Source: Mycoplasma sp. CSL7475-4
GTDB taxonomy: Bacteria > Bacillota_I > Bacilli_A > Mycoplasmatales > Metamycoplasmataceae
Assembly: GCF_024834065.1 (NCBI RefSeq)
Contig: NZ_JANUYA010000004.1
Coordinates: 31,322 to 95,321, forward strand
Length of the DNA: 64,000 nt
Reading direction: 5' to 3'
The notes under the pieces are model-generated. The model did not search any database. It had not been told where the DNA came from and worked only from the letters and a program-made list of their open reading frames with translations. This document shows, one piece after another, positions 54,531-63,994 of this stretch; within the stretch, counting starts at the first letter, position 1, and each line of letters opens with the position of its first letter. The position numbers were made by a program, and so were the translations under genes.

Positions 54531-55961
54531 CTAATATGCTCTAGCAAAGATAACGAAACGCTTAGTTTCTTTACGACAAATGATGCAAGGCATCGTTTTA
54601 AATGGTCTTTCCATTGTCTTAGGAATACAACGTGATGTTGCACCAGTTTCGTTTTTAATTAAGTCCTCAGCTTCGCTTTGACAACAGAATGGGGCAAGAA
54701 CGAATTTTTGATTATTGATCTCAGTTTTAAATGCTTCGTAATCATCAACACGAGCTGTGTTTTCGTCCAATCTTCTTTTAGCATTGTTATATAAATTATT
54801 GTGAATATCTTTCAATAAAGTTTTAACAGTTTTCTTAACTTCATTTATAGGTAAAACTATTTTTTCTAGGGTGTCTCTACGCACGATTGTAACCAAATCA
54901 TTTTCCAAATCACGTGGACCTACTTCGATTCTTAATGGTGTACCTTGAATCTCAGAATTAGATGCTTTAAATCCAGGATTTTTTTCAGAATTATCTAGTT
55001 TTACTCTATAAATTCTACCTAGCTCTTTTAATAATTTCTTAGCAACTTCCCCAACTCTAGGGCTTTTGTTTGCAAAAATTTCAATTATATCGATTTGGGT
55101 AGGGGCAATTCTTGGTGGAATAACAATTCCACGATTATCACCATGGGTCATAATAATTGCTCCCAACAAGCGAGTTGAAACACCTCATGATGTTTGATAT
55201 GCATAATCTTTATTGTTGTTTTCGTCTTTAAAAATAATTTCAAATGGTTTAGAAAAATTTTGTGCCAAATAATGACTTGTTCCTGATTGTAATGCTCTAC
55301 CGTCTTTCATCATTGCTTCAACTGTGTATGTTGAACATGCACCGGCAAATTTTTCTTTCGGTGTTTTTTTACCGACAATGACTGGGATAGCTAAATAATT
55401 TTTTAAGAACTTAGCATATAGCGAAATCATTGTTCTTGTAAGTTGTCTAGCTTCCATTGGGTTATTATGACAAGTGTGTCCTTCTTGTCATAAAAATTCT
55501 CTACTTCTTAAAAAAGGATTGGTTGTTTTTTCTCATCGAACAACATTGGCTCATTGGTTATAAACAATAGGAAGATCTTTGTATGATTCTATTGAATTTT
55601 TAAACAAGTCGGCAAATAAAACTTCAGATGTTGGACGAACAAAAACTTTTTCTTCAAGTTTTGATTCACCCACATGAGTAATAGTTGCTAGCTCGGGATT
55701 AAAACCTTCAATATGATCTTTTTCTCTTTGGAAAAGACGCTCAGGAATCAATAAAGGTAAATAAACATTTTTAACGCCCAAACGACCAAATTCTTCATTT
55801 AAATATCTTTGGATTAATTCTCAAATTCCGTAAGAATTTGGTTTGAAAACTAATGTGCCTTTTAATGGTCCGTAAGCTATTAAATTACCTTGCTTAACAA
55901 CATCTGTATATCATTTAGCAAAGTCAGTTTCTTGTGGTGTAATTTTATCTAATTCTTTCAT
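54531..55961 (-). CDS. proS: Prolyl-tRNA synthetase
   Basis: 476 aa, the short (archaeal/eukaryote-like, type 3) ProRS without the editing insertion, as in other mycoplasmas. Class II motifs: motif 1 GRLGVKNVYLPLLIPE near 78, motif 2 VRPTSEVLFADLF near 135 and [22 protein letters not shown] near 160, motif 3 GPRDLENDLVTIVRR near 340. A C-terminal zinc-type domain (CRKETKRFVIFARAY end) is present. TATAAT (55974-55969) ends 7 nt before ATG 55961 and no SD is visible, so I take this as the start of a leaderless mRNA; an ATG at 55970 overlaps the box. Confidence 0.94.
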
Positions 55962-55968
55962 AATTTTC

Positions 55969-55974
55969 ATTATA
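55969..55974 (-). promoter_or_regulatory. -10 box of proS (leaderless start)
   Basis: TATAAT, then GAAAATT (7 nt), then ATG 55961. Confidence 0.6.
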
Positions 55975-56007
55975 CAATATTTTGCAAACACCGTATAAAC
56001 ATATAAA

Positions 56008-56064
56008 AAAAAGTGCTTTTTTAGCCTTTTTGCCCTGAAGCACTCTATTTTAATATTTTTTTTA
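56008..56064 (-). terminator. Terminator after the aldehyde dehydrogenase gene
   Basis: Minus strand AGTGCTT/AAGCACT arms with a 39-nt spacer and a long T run; a larger-loop but convincing terminator. Confidence 0.65.
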
Positions 56065-57394
56065 TTATTGATAATTTTGATTGAGTATACGGATGTTCAC
56101 TCAATTTTGTCGAAAAATTTTTCCTTCTGTAAAAACTTACTGGATTTGAAAAATTTAAAAAACCTGCATAGCCGTGTGTTCTACCATTACCCGAGCTTCC
56201 GACTCCGCCGAATGGTAAATTTTCCGATACTAATTGAATCATTAAATCATTAATCACTAACGAACCTGTTTTGATGTTTTTAGATATAAAATCCATTTTC
56301 TTACTATCTTTTGTAAATAAATAAGTTGATAATGGTTGTGATCTAAGCGATATTTTGTTAACAACTTCATTAAAATAATCGTATCCAATGACCGGCAATA
56401 AAGGGCCGAAAATTTCTTGTTGCATTGCTTTGCTATCTCATTTTGAAACAAAAGCTTTAGGATAAATTTTTTGCATATCTTCAAAATGCTCAATATTTAC
56501 ATTATCAGGCAACAAATTTAGTATTCTATGATAATGAAGCGGAGAAATTATTTTTGGAAATTCACGCAAATCGCTCAAATGTGTTTCAACATATTTATTG
56601 CAATAATCAACGAATTTATCTGCTTTTCCTTTTTCAATTACTACATAGTCTGGTGCCACACAAGTTTGTCCTGAATTAATTAATTTTGCAGACATAATTT
56701 TCGAGGCACAATATTCTAAATCAATATCGTCGGCAATAATTACTGGACATTTACCACCTAATTCCAAAGTAATAGGTGTGTGGAATTTTGCAGCTTGTTG
56801 ACTAACTAATGTTCCCACTCTTTCGGAACCAGTAAAGAAAATAAAATCAAAGCGATTTTTTAGCATTTCAATAATACCTTCGATACTTGAATTCATTACA
56901 TAAACAAAATTTTTATCAAAATGATTATTCAATAATTCATTCAATAATTTTGTTGTATTTTCGCTCAATTCCGAAGTCTTAATAATAACTCTATTGCCTG
57001 CCGCAATCGCAGAAATCAAAGGCATCATAGTTAAGTAAAAAGGATAGTTTCATGGACTAATAATTAAACACAAACCTCTGGCTTGTTGAATTATTTTTGA
57101 ATTACCAGAAAAAAGCAAAAACGGTGTTTTTACTCTTTTGGGTTTCATTCATTTTTTTAAATTCTTAATAGTCTTTCTTATTTCTCTGATAACTAAACCA
57201 ATTTCACTAAAATATGATTCATTGGCATGTTTATTCAAATCTAAATAAAGTGACTTACTTATTTGTTCTTCATTCTCTCGTACAATTTTTAATAATTTCT
57301 TAAGCAATTCAATTCGTTGTTTGTATGTAACGAAAGGTTCATCAATACATTTTTGTACTAAAAAGGAATATTTTTTTGACTCAATATCTGTCAT
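56045..57394 (-). CDS. Aldehyde dehydrogenase family protein
   Basis: 449 aa, class 3-like ALDH length. [34 protein letters not shown] (about 108-140) is the NAD-binding start, FFTGSERVG near 183, ITLELGGKCPVII near 207 (general base Glu), NSGQTCVAPDYVVI near 240 (catalytic Cys), EIFGPLLPVIGY near 320, and LPFGGVGSSGNGRTHG near 395. All catalytic residues are present. Substrate unknown; oxidising toxic aldehydes is likely. It follows pepP closely (2-nt gap after its stop). A Lys-rich C-terminal tail may associate with membrane. Confidence 0.93.
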
Positions 57395-57396
57395 TT

Positions 57397-58458
57397 TTAT
57401 GATCTCTCTTCAGGTCTAGAAAATACATAACGACCTGTTTCGGTGACTAAAACGTCGTCTTCGTTTCTTGCTCCTCCTAAACCTTCAATATAAATTCCAG
57501 GTTCAACAGTAATAACCATTCCAGGTTCAAGAGTATAGTCTTTTGCTTTTGAACTTACATATGGTAATTCATGTACATCAATCCCTAAACCGTGTCCAGT
57601 ACCATGTACAAAGTATTGACCGTAGCCAGCTTTTTCAATATAATCACGACAAATTTTGTCTATTTCGCTTGCCTTGATCCCTGGTCTAACAGCATCTCTA
57701 CCTGCTTTAGCTGCCGCTAAAACAATATCTAATATTTCTTGTGCTTTTGGATTGTTTGCTTGAACTTCTGCCCCGTCATTAGACAAAATAAATGTTCTTG
57801 TTATATCTGCTGAATAACCTTTGTATAAAGCACCAAAATCTATTTTTAATAAATCGCCAGCAACTAATTTTCTATCGGTTGGGTGGTGGTGTGGTTCGGC
57901 TGATGATGGTCCTGATGCAACTATTTCATCAAAGCTTTCTTTTTCCGCTCCGTTTAATTTCATTAAGTAATTTAATTTAGCTGCCACCTCTTTTTCAGTA
58001 AAACCAGGTTTAATTCATTGTTTCAATTGTTCTAATGATTTCAATGAAATATCGATTGATGCTTGCATAATTTTAATTTCTTCTTCAGATTTTAAAATTC
58101 TCAATTCTTGTCCTGAAATAAAAACTTCTTCTTTTGGTTTAATTAATTTTTGTAGATATTGTCAGGTTTCAATTTTTAAATAGTCTTTTTCAAAAGCCAC
58201 TCTATTGTATTTTTTTTCTTCAAAAAATTCTTTCATTGAAGTTCCTGCTAATAAGTGTACAGTCACATTTTTTGCGTTGTTTCTTGCATACTCTATATAT
58301 CTACCATCAACAAACAAATGAGCTTCGTCTTTTTCAATAATGACATAGCCGTCAGTTGTTTGAATTCCAGTTAGTCACAGTCTTGTTTGTTGAGCTTCTG
58401 AAACTAATGCGTCAACTTTGTGTTCTGCAAACATTTTTTCTAAATATTTTCTATTCAT
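57397..58458 (-). CDS. pepP: Xaa-Pro aminopeptidase (M24 family)
   Basis: 353 aa. Removes N-terminal residues before proline. N-terminal creatinase-like domain (1-125) with RLWLTGIQTTDGYVII; C-terminal pita-bread fold with metal ligands: DFGALYKGYSADITRTF (two Asp), FVHGTGHGLGIDVHE (His), ITVEPGIYIEGLGGARNEDDVLVT (two Glu). HHHP near 190 is the usual substrate His. Complete. Useful for scavenging amino acids from peptides. Terminates 3 nt before the ALDH start. Confidence 0.94.
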
Positions 58459-58471
58459 TTTTTACTCCTAC

Positions 58472-59347
58472 CTAATACCCGAATTTCTTCAAGAATTTAT
58501 CATTGTTAATTCATTTATCGGCAACTTTTACTTTTAAATGTAGTTGTACATGAGAATTAAATAAATTACTCATTCTTTTACGAGCATCTATACCGATTTG
58601 CTTAATCATTTGAGCATTTTTACCAATAACCATTCCTTTTTGTGAAGCTTTTTTTACAAAAATATTTGCTTCAATTATGATTTGGTCATTTTCATAATCT
58701 TCATTAAATTCATTAACCTCGACAGCAATAGAATGCGGCAACTCATCTCTTAATAACTTCATAGCTGATACACGAATTATTTCTTTAGCCATAAAGCGCA
58801 TTGACTTATCAGTTATAAAGTCCTCGTCGTAATATGGTTCCCCTTCATAGGTATATTTTTTTAGTTCTTCAATCAACATTTTTATTGACTTATCATTGTC
58901 TGTTGAAACACTTAAAATATTTTCAAAGCCATGATCACGCAATTCTTTAATTTTGCTTGCTACTTCATCAGGTGATTTGGCTAAGTCCATTTTCGAAATT
59001 ATTGCAATCTTATTAGTCTTATCTTTAATTTTTTCTAAAATATTCAAATCACCTGCACCGATCAACTCGTTTACAGGAGTTAAGAATAAAATACAATCAA
59101 TGTCTTTCAATGAATCATAGGCATTTTTATTCAATGCTTCACCTAACTTATTTAAGGGTTTGTGAATCCCGGGGGTGTCAACAAAAACAATTTGACACCC
59201 TTCTTCGTTATAAATACCACTAATTTGATCTCTTGTTGTTTGTGGTATGTTCGATACGACAGCTAGTTCATAGTTCAAAATTTGGTTCAACAGCGATGAT
59301 TTACCGACATTAGGTCTACCGATAATCGAAACAATACATACTTTCAT
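58472..59347 (-). CDS. era: GTPase Era
   Basis: 291 aa. GTPase for 16S rRNA maturation and 30S assembly. G1 GRPNVGKSS (10-18), G2 TTRDQI near 37, G3 DTPGIHKPLNKLGEALN near 55, G4 SKMD near 117 (NKxD variant), and a C-terminal KH domain (EANIFVKKASQKGMVIGKNAQMIKQIGIDAR). The last residues follow a TGA Trp. The ATG at 59347 lies 1 nt after the cdd stop. The ybeY-cdd-era order is common in Firmicutes. Confidence 0.96.
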
Positions 59348-59348
59348 T

Positions 59349-59741
59349 TTATTTAATTTGCTCACTTCTAATTGGCAGTGGAACAAGTTCAATTAGTTTG
59401 TATTTTTGCACTGTTTGCCCGTCACCACTATATAAATATACTGAAGCATTATCGTCCATGAATTCAGTCATAACTTGTCTACAACCAGCACAAGGCGAAA
59501 TAACAGCAGCACCTGATGAAATTACATGAATTTCTTTAAATGTTCCAACTTTTGCACCGTTTGCTACTGAGCCAAATAAAGCTGATCTTTCAGCACATAG
59601 ACCAGATGGAAAGGCTGCGTTTTCAACATTTACACCTGGTCATTCTCTTCCTTCTTCATCAATAGCTATAGCTGCGACCTTAAAATTAGATCAAGGGCTA
59701 TAAGAAAATTTTAAATATGATTTTAGTTTATTTACATCCAT
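59349..59741 (-). CDS. cdd: Cytidine deaminase
   Basis: 130 aa. Deaminates cytidine/deoxycytidine to uridine forms for pyrimidine salvage. YSPWSNFKVAAIAID (N-terminal motif SPYSxFxVG-like), NVENAAFPSGLCAERSAL (zinc Cys and catalytic Glu, near 37-54), and SPCAGCRQVMTEF (two zinc Cys, near 81). Zinc set C-x-E plus CxxC complete. Sits between ybeY and era. Confidence 0.96.
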
Positions 59742-59743
59742 AA

Positions 59744-60199
59744 TTATTCCTCTCTCGTAATACCTAAGGGATTAAAAATATCATCAACCATTTTGTCCAT
59801 TTCGATTTTTTCTTCTGGAATTTCGTGATCATAACCCATTAGATGAATTAGACCATGAGCAAATAGATAACAATATTCACGACGCAGTGAATGATTGTAT
59901 TCCTGAGCTTGTTGTTCAACTTTCTCGTGGCTAATTACCAGCTCACCGATTGGTAAAATTGGTAAATCAGCGTAAATGTCATCATTACCAAAATCAAAAG
60001 ACAAAATGTCAGTGGCATAATCTTTGCCACGATATTCTTTGTTTAATTCCTTAATTTTTTCATTATTTACAATTGAAACATCTAATATTATTGTCTTTTT
60101 TATACCGAAATAATCCTGTAAATTTTGCAGTATTTGTTTATATTCATTTTCAAAATTGAATGAATTGCCATTCTCTATATTAATATTAATTTCAATCAT
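59744..60199 (-). CDS. ybeY: Endoribonuclease YbeY
   Basis: 151 aa. Metal-dependent RNase for 16S rRNA 3' maturation and ribosome quality control. NKEYRGKDYATDILSFDFG near 52, ELVISHEKVEQQAQEYNHS near 87, and the zinc motif HGLIHLMGYDHE near 114 (HxxxHxxGxxH). TATAAT (60211-60206) ends 6 nt before ATG 60199 with no SD: leaderless candidate and head of the ybeY-cdd-era-pepP-ALDH unit. Confidence 0.96.
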   Translation of the reverse strand: MIEININIENGNSFNFENEYKQILQNLQDYFGIKKTIILDVSIVNNEKIKELNKEYRGKDYATDILSFDFGNDDIYADLPILPIGELVISHEKVEQQAQEYNHSLRREYCYLFAHGLIHLMGYDHEIPEEKIEMDKMVDDIFNPLGITREE

Positions 60200-60205
60200 G
60201 ATTTA

Positions 60206-60211
60206 ATTATA
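60206..60211 (-). promoter_or_regulatory. -10 box of the ybeY unit (leaderless start)
   Basis: TATAAT followed by TAAATC (6 nt) and the ybeY ATG. Confidence 0.6.
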
Positions 60212-60240
60212 ATATTAAAAATTTATTTCTTATCTTAATA

Positions 60241-60631
60241 TTAATTAAATGCAATAAGGGAGTCAATAAGTCTTACTTTATCGTAAATTAAAACTCCGTC
60301 AATAGTCGTGTTGGGAATTAATTTTACTTTGGGCGGAATAGTATAAAAAGTAACAAAAACATTGCTATTAATTGTGTTTATACCCGACACCTTTAATGTG
60401 TATATTTTTCCAGAGTAAGATATTGTAAGTTGTTTATTTTTTTCGATAAAGAATAATGATTTCTCGGGTGCTAGCAAAATCATTTTTTTTGTTAGGATCA
60501 ATAATAAATTGAATTTTGATTGTTTTTTCTATATTCGAAATCAACAAAAAATACAATAAAAAGATTGAAAATAATAATATTAATGCAATACTGATTCAAA
60601 AATACTTATTGAGTTCTGTTAATCTTTTCAA
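60241..60631 (-). pseudogene. Exporter accessory protein (HlyD-like), frameshifted at an A8 tract
   Basis: Begins inside the end of the C39 exporter gene at TTG (60631), 9 nt after a strong SD GAGGAGG. Frame 1 codes a membrane helix (LNKYFWISIALILLFSIFLL) and an outer segment, then stops at 60434. A second frame, open from the run of eight A (60490-60483), continues as MILLAPEKSLFF to the stop at 60241. With one A fewer the two join into a ~129-aa protein: N-terminal anchor plus a beta-rich domain (KQLTISYSGKIYTLKVSG), like the outer part of HlyD-type partners. May be a real frameshift, phase-variable switch, ribosomal slippage or sequencing error. Confidence 0.6.
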
Positions 60632-62666
60632 TGTCAATAACCTCCTCTTGTTTTAAGTATTTATGTGAATGACTCACTTCTATAAACATTGCATTTTTTT
60701 GATATTCAGTAATTTTTTGTTTAATTTGCTCAAAAATCTCTTTATCGATATTTTCAAATGCTTCATCCAATAAAATTAAATTGTATTTTTGAGTAAATAA
60801 TTTAAGTAAAATTATGAATTGCCTTTGCCCTGATGAAAAATTAGTTGCGTTATTTTTCGAGTATAAATTTAATGTCAAATTCAATTTTTCCATCAACTCA
60901 TCTAGCTGATATTTTTCAATGTTTTTATTGAATTCTTCAATCTTTTCATAATTTTTGAGTGTTAAAAAATCATAGATAGTTATATCCGGAATATACACGT
61001 TGTTATTGATTAAAATTGTGTTATTTATCATATGTTCATCATTAATGAATTTCAAATTATGGTTATTTATTAAAATATCGCCGGTTCAATCAGTAAAACG
61101 ATAGTGTAATAAATTTAATAAAGTACTTTTGCCACTTCCGTTACCACCAACAATGACGCAACTTTTTTCAATATTAAGCTCATCTATATTCAATAAATCA
61201 ACGCCGGTTTCATAGCCATATTTAATATTTTTTAACGCTATCGAATTTATTTTGTCAATTCGCAAGCCATCGTTGTTAGTTTTTTTATTCTTCAAGTTCA
61301 GCAGAAAATTAATCATAGAAATATGTTTTTCAACAATCGAATACATCATAACTAGAGATGTTAGACCACTAACCGGATGTATAAAAAACGACATAGCGCT
61401 CAGTATCATTGCCAACGAACCAAGGGACAATTTATTTTTAAAAATTAAAAATGTTGAAATAGTGGTGATTATTATAGAAACATTACTCAATAATAATTCT
61501 GAAAATAAGAATGAGTAATTTTCGTTGATTTTCAATTTGTATTCGCTTTGCTTAAAATTTATTAATGAATTTGTACGATTGATTTCAAGAAATCTTTTTT
61601 CAATGTCATTTTCGAAAGAATTAACTCCGTATACAGAGTCAAATTCAGATTGATTATATTGATGTGCTTTTTGTAAATGAGATAAATATTTTTTCTCTAT
61701 AAACAAATGGAAAATGAAATTAATAATTGAAACGAATAAACTAATTATAAAAATTACACTGAATATTTCAATACTTATTCAGATCAATAAAACACTGCTA
61801 GCAACAATAGCAAATAAGTTCGAAAAGAATGAATAAACAAAATTTGCTTTATAGTTTGCTATTAAAGATATATAGCTTATGCGTTTAAAAATTTCATTTT
61901 TTGTCAATTTGCTCATCTCATTTATTGATAAGTTATTGAGTTTGGTGAAAATTGCTATTTTTAAATCAATTTCCATTTTATTGGTGATTTTTTTAACAAT
62001 AAGATGTTTAATAAAATTGGTAATCACACGAAGCATATTCAATCAAATAAAAAGTGAAAATAATAAAAATAATGTTTTTTCTAGTCGGTTAGGCAAAATT
62101 GAATCAAAGACTATTTTGATAAAAAATGATGATACAAATGTAAATACAGTATTTATAATTGCACACAAAATTAAAACAAAATTGTATAAATTAAAATTAA
62201 ATAATGCTTTGAATTTATTATCGATTTTTAAAACTGGCTCAGTGAGATTTGAATCGTGTTCTTTTTCAATAAAACAAATAACTCCTGTATAAATTTCTTT
62301 TAAATGCTCAAAATTAATCTTTACCGATGAGCCTACTCTTGAATCTTGCACTACAATGTGAGTTTTTTTAATTTTCTCAACTAATAAGTAGTGCGAGTAG
62401 CCGTTTTCATTAACAACAATAATTATTGGAAGGTCTTCTTTTTTTATTGAAATAAGTTGTTCAAAATCACATTTAAAGGCAGTTAAATTTATTCCTTGTT
62501 GATTTGCTAAATAATTCAGTGAAACTAAATTAATTCCTTCATCACTATAATTTGTGTTTAATTTCAAATATGATATATCAACATCTTGATGATTCATTTT
62601 TTTAAATAAATATTGCAAGATATGTAAGCCGCAATCTTTGGTGTCGTATTGTTTTGTTATTCTCAT
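60606..62666 (-). CDS. ABC exporter with N-terminal C39 peptidase (bacteriocin/peptide exporter)
   Basis: 686 aa three-domain exporter that cleaves leader peptides and exports the product. C39 protease (1-130): QYDTKDCG with catalytic Cys12, HYLLVEK His92, QDSRVG Asp108; all catalytic residues present. Six membrane helices (about 150-460). ATPase: Walker A VGGNGSGKST (506-515), signature NFSSGQRQ near 617, Walker B NLILLDEAFE near 640, H-loop EVSHSH near 667. No double-glycine substrate peptide was found in the window. No clear SD; TTGAAT-17-TTTTAT precedes ATG by 4 nt. Heads a unit with the frameshifted accessory gene. Confidence 0.9.
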
Positions 62667-62782
62667 GTCAATAAAACAAAAAACGCTTTAATAATTCAAA
62701 AAAACGGAATTTATTATAAAAAGAAATCGTTTTTTAATAATAAATGACAAAAAAGTGTTATTTCGCATTATTTTTTTATCAC

Positions 62783-62788
62783 TATAAT
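62783..62788 (+). promoter_or_regulatory. -10 box of rpiB
   Basis: TATAAT, 26 nt before the ATG, followed by SD AAAAGGAG. This gene, unlike several others here, has a normal leader. Confidence 0.6.
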
Positions 62789-62814
62789 AGTAATATAAAT
62801 AAAAGGAGAAGATT

Positions 62815-63264
62815 ATGAATAAAAAAATAGTACCAATAGCAAGCGACCATGCTGCTGTTGAATTAAAAAATAAATTAGTTGAATATGTAAGAAGTTTAGG
62901 ATATGAAGTTGTTGATCTAGGCCCTGCTGATGATTCACAAAGAGTTTCTTATTCTTTACAAGGACACTTATTAGCAAACTATGTCAAAAAAAATGATAAT
63001 GAGTTTGGTATTGGTTTATGTGGTACTGGTTTAGGTATTTCATACGCATTGAATCGCCACCATGAAATTAGAGCAGCTCGTGTAACATCAGTAGAAGATG
63101 CTAGACTAGCAAAACAACACAATAATGCTAATGTTTTAGTCTTTGGTGGAAGACAAGTATCATTTGAAGAAGCTAAAAAAATGGTGGATGAATATATAAA
63201 AACCCAATATGAAGGTGGAAGACACCAACAACGTATTGAAGATATCGAACACTTCGAAGATTAA
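62815..63264 (+). CDS. rpiB: Ribose-5-phosphate isomerase B
   Basis: 149 aa. Interconverts ribose 5-phosphate and ribulose 5-phosphate. IASDHAAVELKNKLVEYVRSLG (8-29), VDLGPAD, GIGLCGTGLGISYALNRHHEIRAARV (62-87, Cys and His of the active site), and NNANVLVFGGRQVS near 103. RpiB/LacA/LacB share these motifs; the SDHAA and GTGLGIS set favour RpiB. A terminator follows. Confidence 0.95.
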   Translation: MNKKIVPIASDHAAVELKNKLVEYVRSLGYEVVDLGPADDSQRVSYSLQGHLLANYVKKNDNEFGIGLCGTGLGISYALNRHHEIRAARVTSVEDARLAKQHNNANVLVFGGRQVSFEEAKKMVDEYIKTQYEGGRHQQRIEDIEHFED

Positions 63265-63281
63265 TTCCCGACATATTCATA

Positions 63282-63302
63282 AAAAGCAGTTGTACTGCTT
63301 TT
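63282..63302 (+). terminator. Terminator after rpiB
   Basis: AAAAGCAGT (63282-63290)/ACTGCTTTT (63294-63302) then T run. Confidence 0.85.
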
Positions 63303-63432
63303 TTTAATTAATTTTCTATAAAATACTGATAAATTTAGTAATTTTGCCGTAAAAACAGGCTAAAAATATTAAAAAAGTTTTTTTATTCTATTTTTCAAAT
63401 CAAAAAGTAAATGATATAGCGAAAGGAGAAAA

Positions 63433-63771
63433 ATGATACAAACAATAAACCAATACTACAATACACTTTCGCCGCAACAAAGGTATAACGCAGTGAAATC
63501 TCTTGCGATGCTAGACAAAGCTTACAAGAAAAATGAAGTTAAAAATAAATTGTTATTGAGTATTCAGAATAATAACAAAGCCAATTTTCCCGAATCAAAA
63601 TTTCAAAGAACATTGGAACTTTTAAAGCCTGAAAGTGCTTTTATTATAAGAAATGAATTTAACGAAAATAATAATAGAGATTGATACGATTTGCATTTTT
63701 CAAAAACCACTTATTATAAAAATAGAAAAAAAGCAATAGAGGAGTTTTTGTATTTTTATCTTAACTGCTAA
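63433..63771 (+). CDS. MG284/ArpU-like small helical protein (paralogue 2)
   Basis: 112 aa, soluble, helical. LSPQQRYNAVKSLAMLDKAYKKNEVK and WYDLHFSKTTYYKNRKKAIEEFLYFYL parallel the gene at 54100, with the same spacing and a TGA-Trp at the same place. The C-terminal part looks like an ArpU/sigma-region-4-type HTH. SD AAAGGAG. The stop codon lies inside a second small ORF that follows. Function unknown. Confidence 0.65.
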
Positions 63772-63883
63772 TCCACAACCGCAAATCGTAGAAAAAAGAG
63801 ATTTAAAAATTGATCCTTACGAATTTACTGTAAAGAAAGTCTCTTCCAATCCTAACGTAGACAAAAATAAAAAGAATGCGTAA
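63752..63883 (+). CDS. Possible 43-aa micro-ORF with ATT start
   Basis: An open frame starting ATT (63752) 7 nt after AGAGGAG, overlapping the end of the preceding gene by 20 nt. Product (as Met) begins FILTANPQPQIVEKRDLKIDP and ends KNKKNA; Pro/Lys-rich, no motif. No ATG, GTG or TTG is available in frame with good spacing. AUU starts are rare (infC, some phage genes), so this is tentative. Confidence 0.35.
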   Translation: MFILTANPQPQIVEKRDLKIDPYEFTVKKVSSNPNVDKNKKNA

Positions 63884-63896
63884 AAAATTAGTGTGT

Positions 63897-63927
63897 AAAA
63901 AAGCTGCAACCTACTTGCAGCTTTTTT
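63897..63927. terminator. Strong bidirectional terminator
   Basis: AAAAAAGCTGCAA (63897-63909)/TTGCAGCTTTTTT (63915-63927), perfect 13-bp stem; can stop transcription from either side. Confidence 0.92.
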
Positions 63928-63988
63928 GATTTTAAAAAAAATTAGTAAATGAAAAGGAGGGAACAACCCCCCCCTGACAACTGAATAT

Positions 63989-63994
63989 ATTATA
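63989..63994 (-). promoter_or_regulatory. Minus-strand -10 box near the window end
   Basis: TATAAT on the minus strand, pointing left, 60-90 nt from the bidirectional terminator. Its -35 would be beyond the window. A transcript from here would begin with a G8 run opposite CCCTCC; no gene is visible between. Confidence 0.4.

Noticed and set aside
61252..62292. Plus-strand frames opposite the C39 exporter
   Set aside because: Antisense of hydrophobic coding sequence; no start signals.
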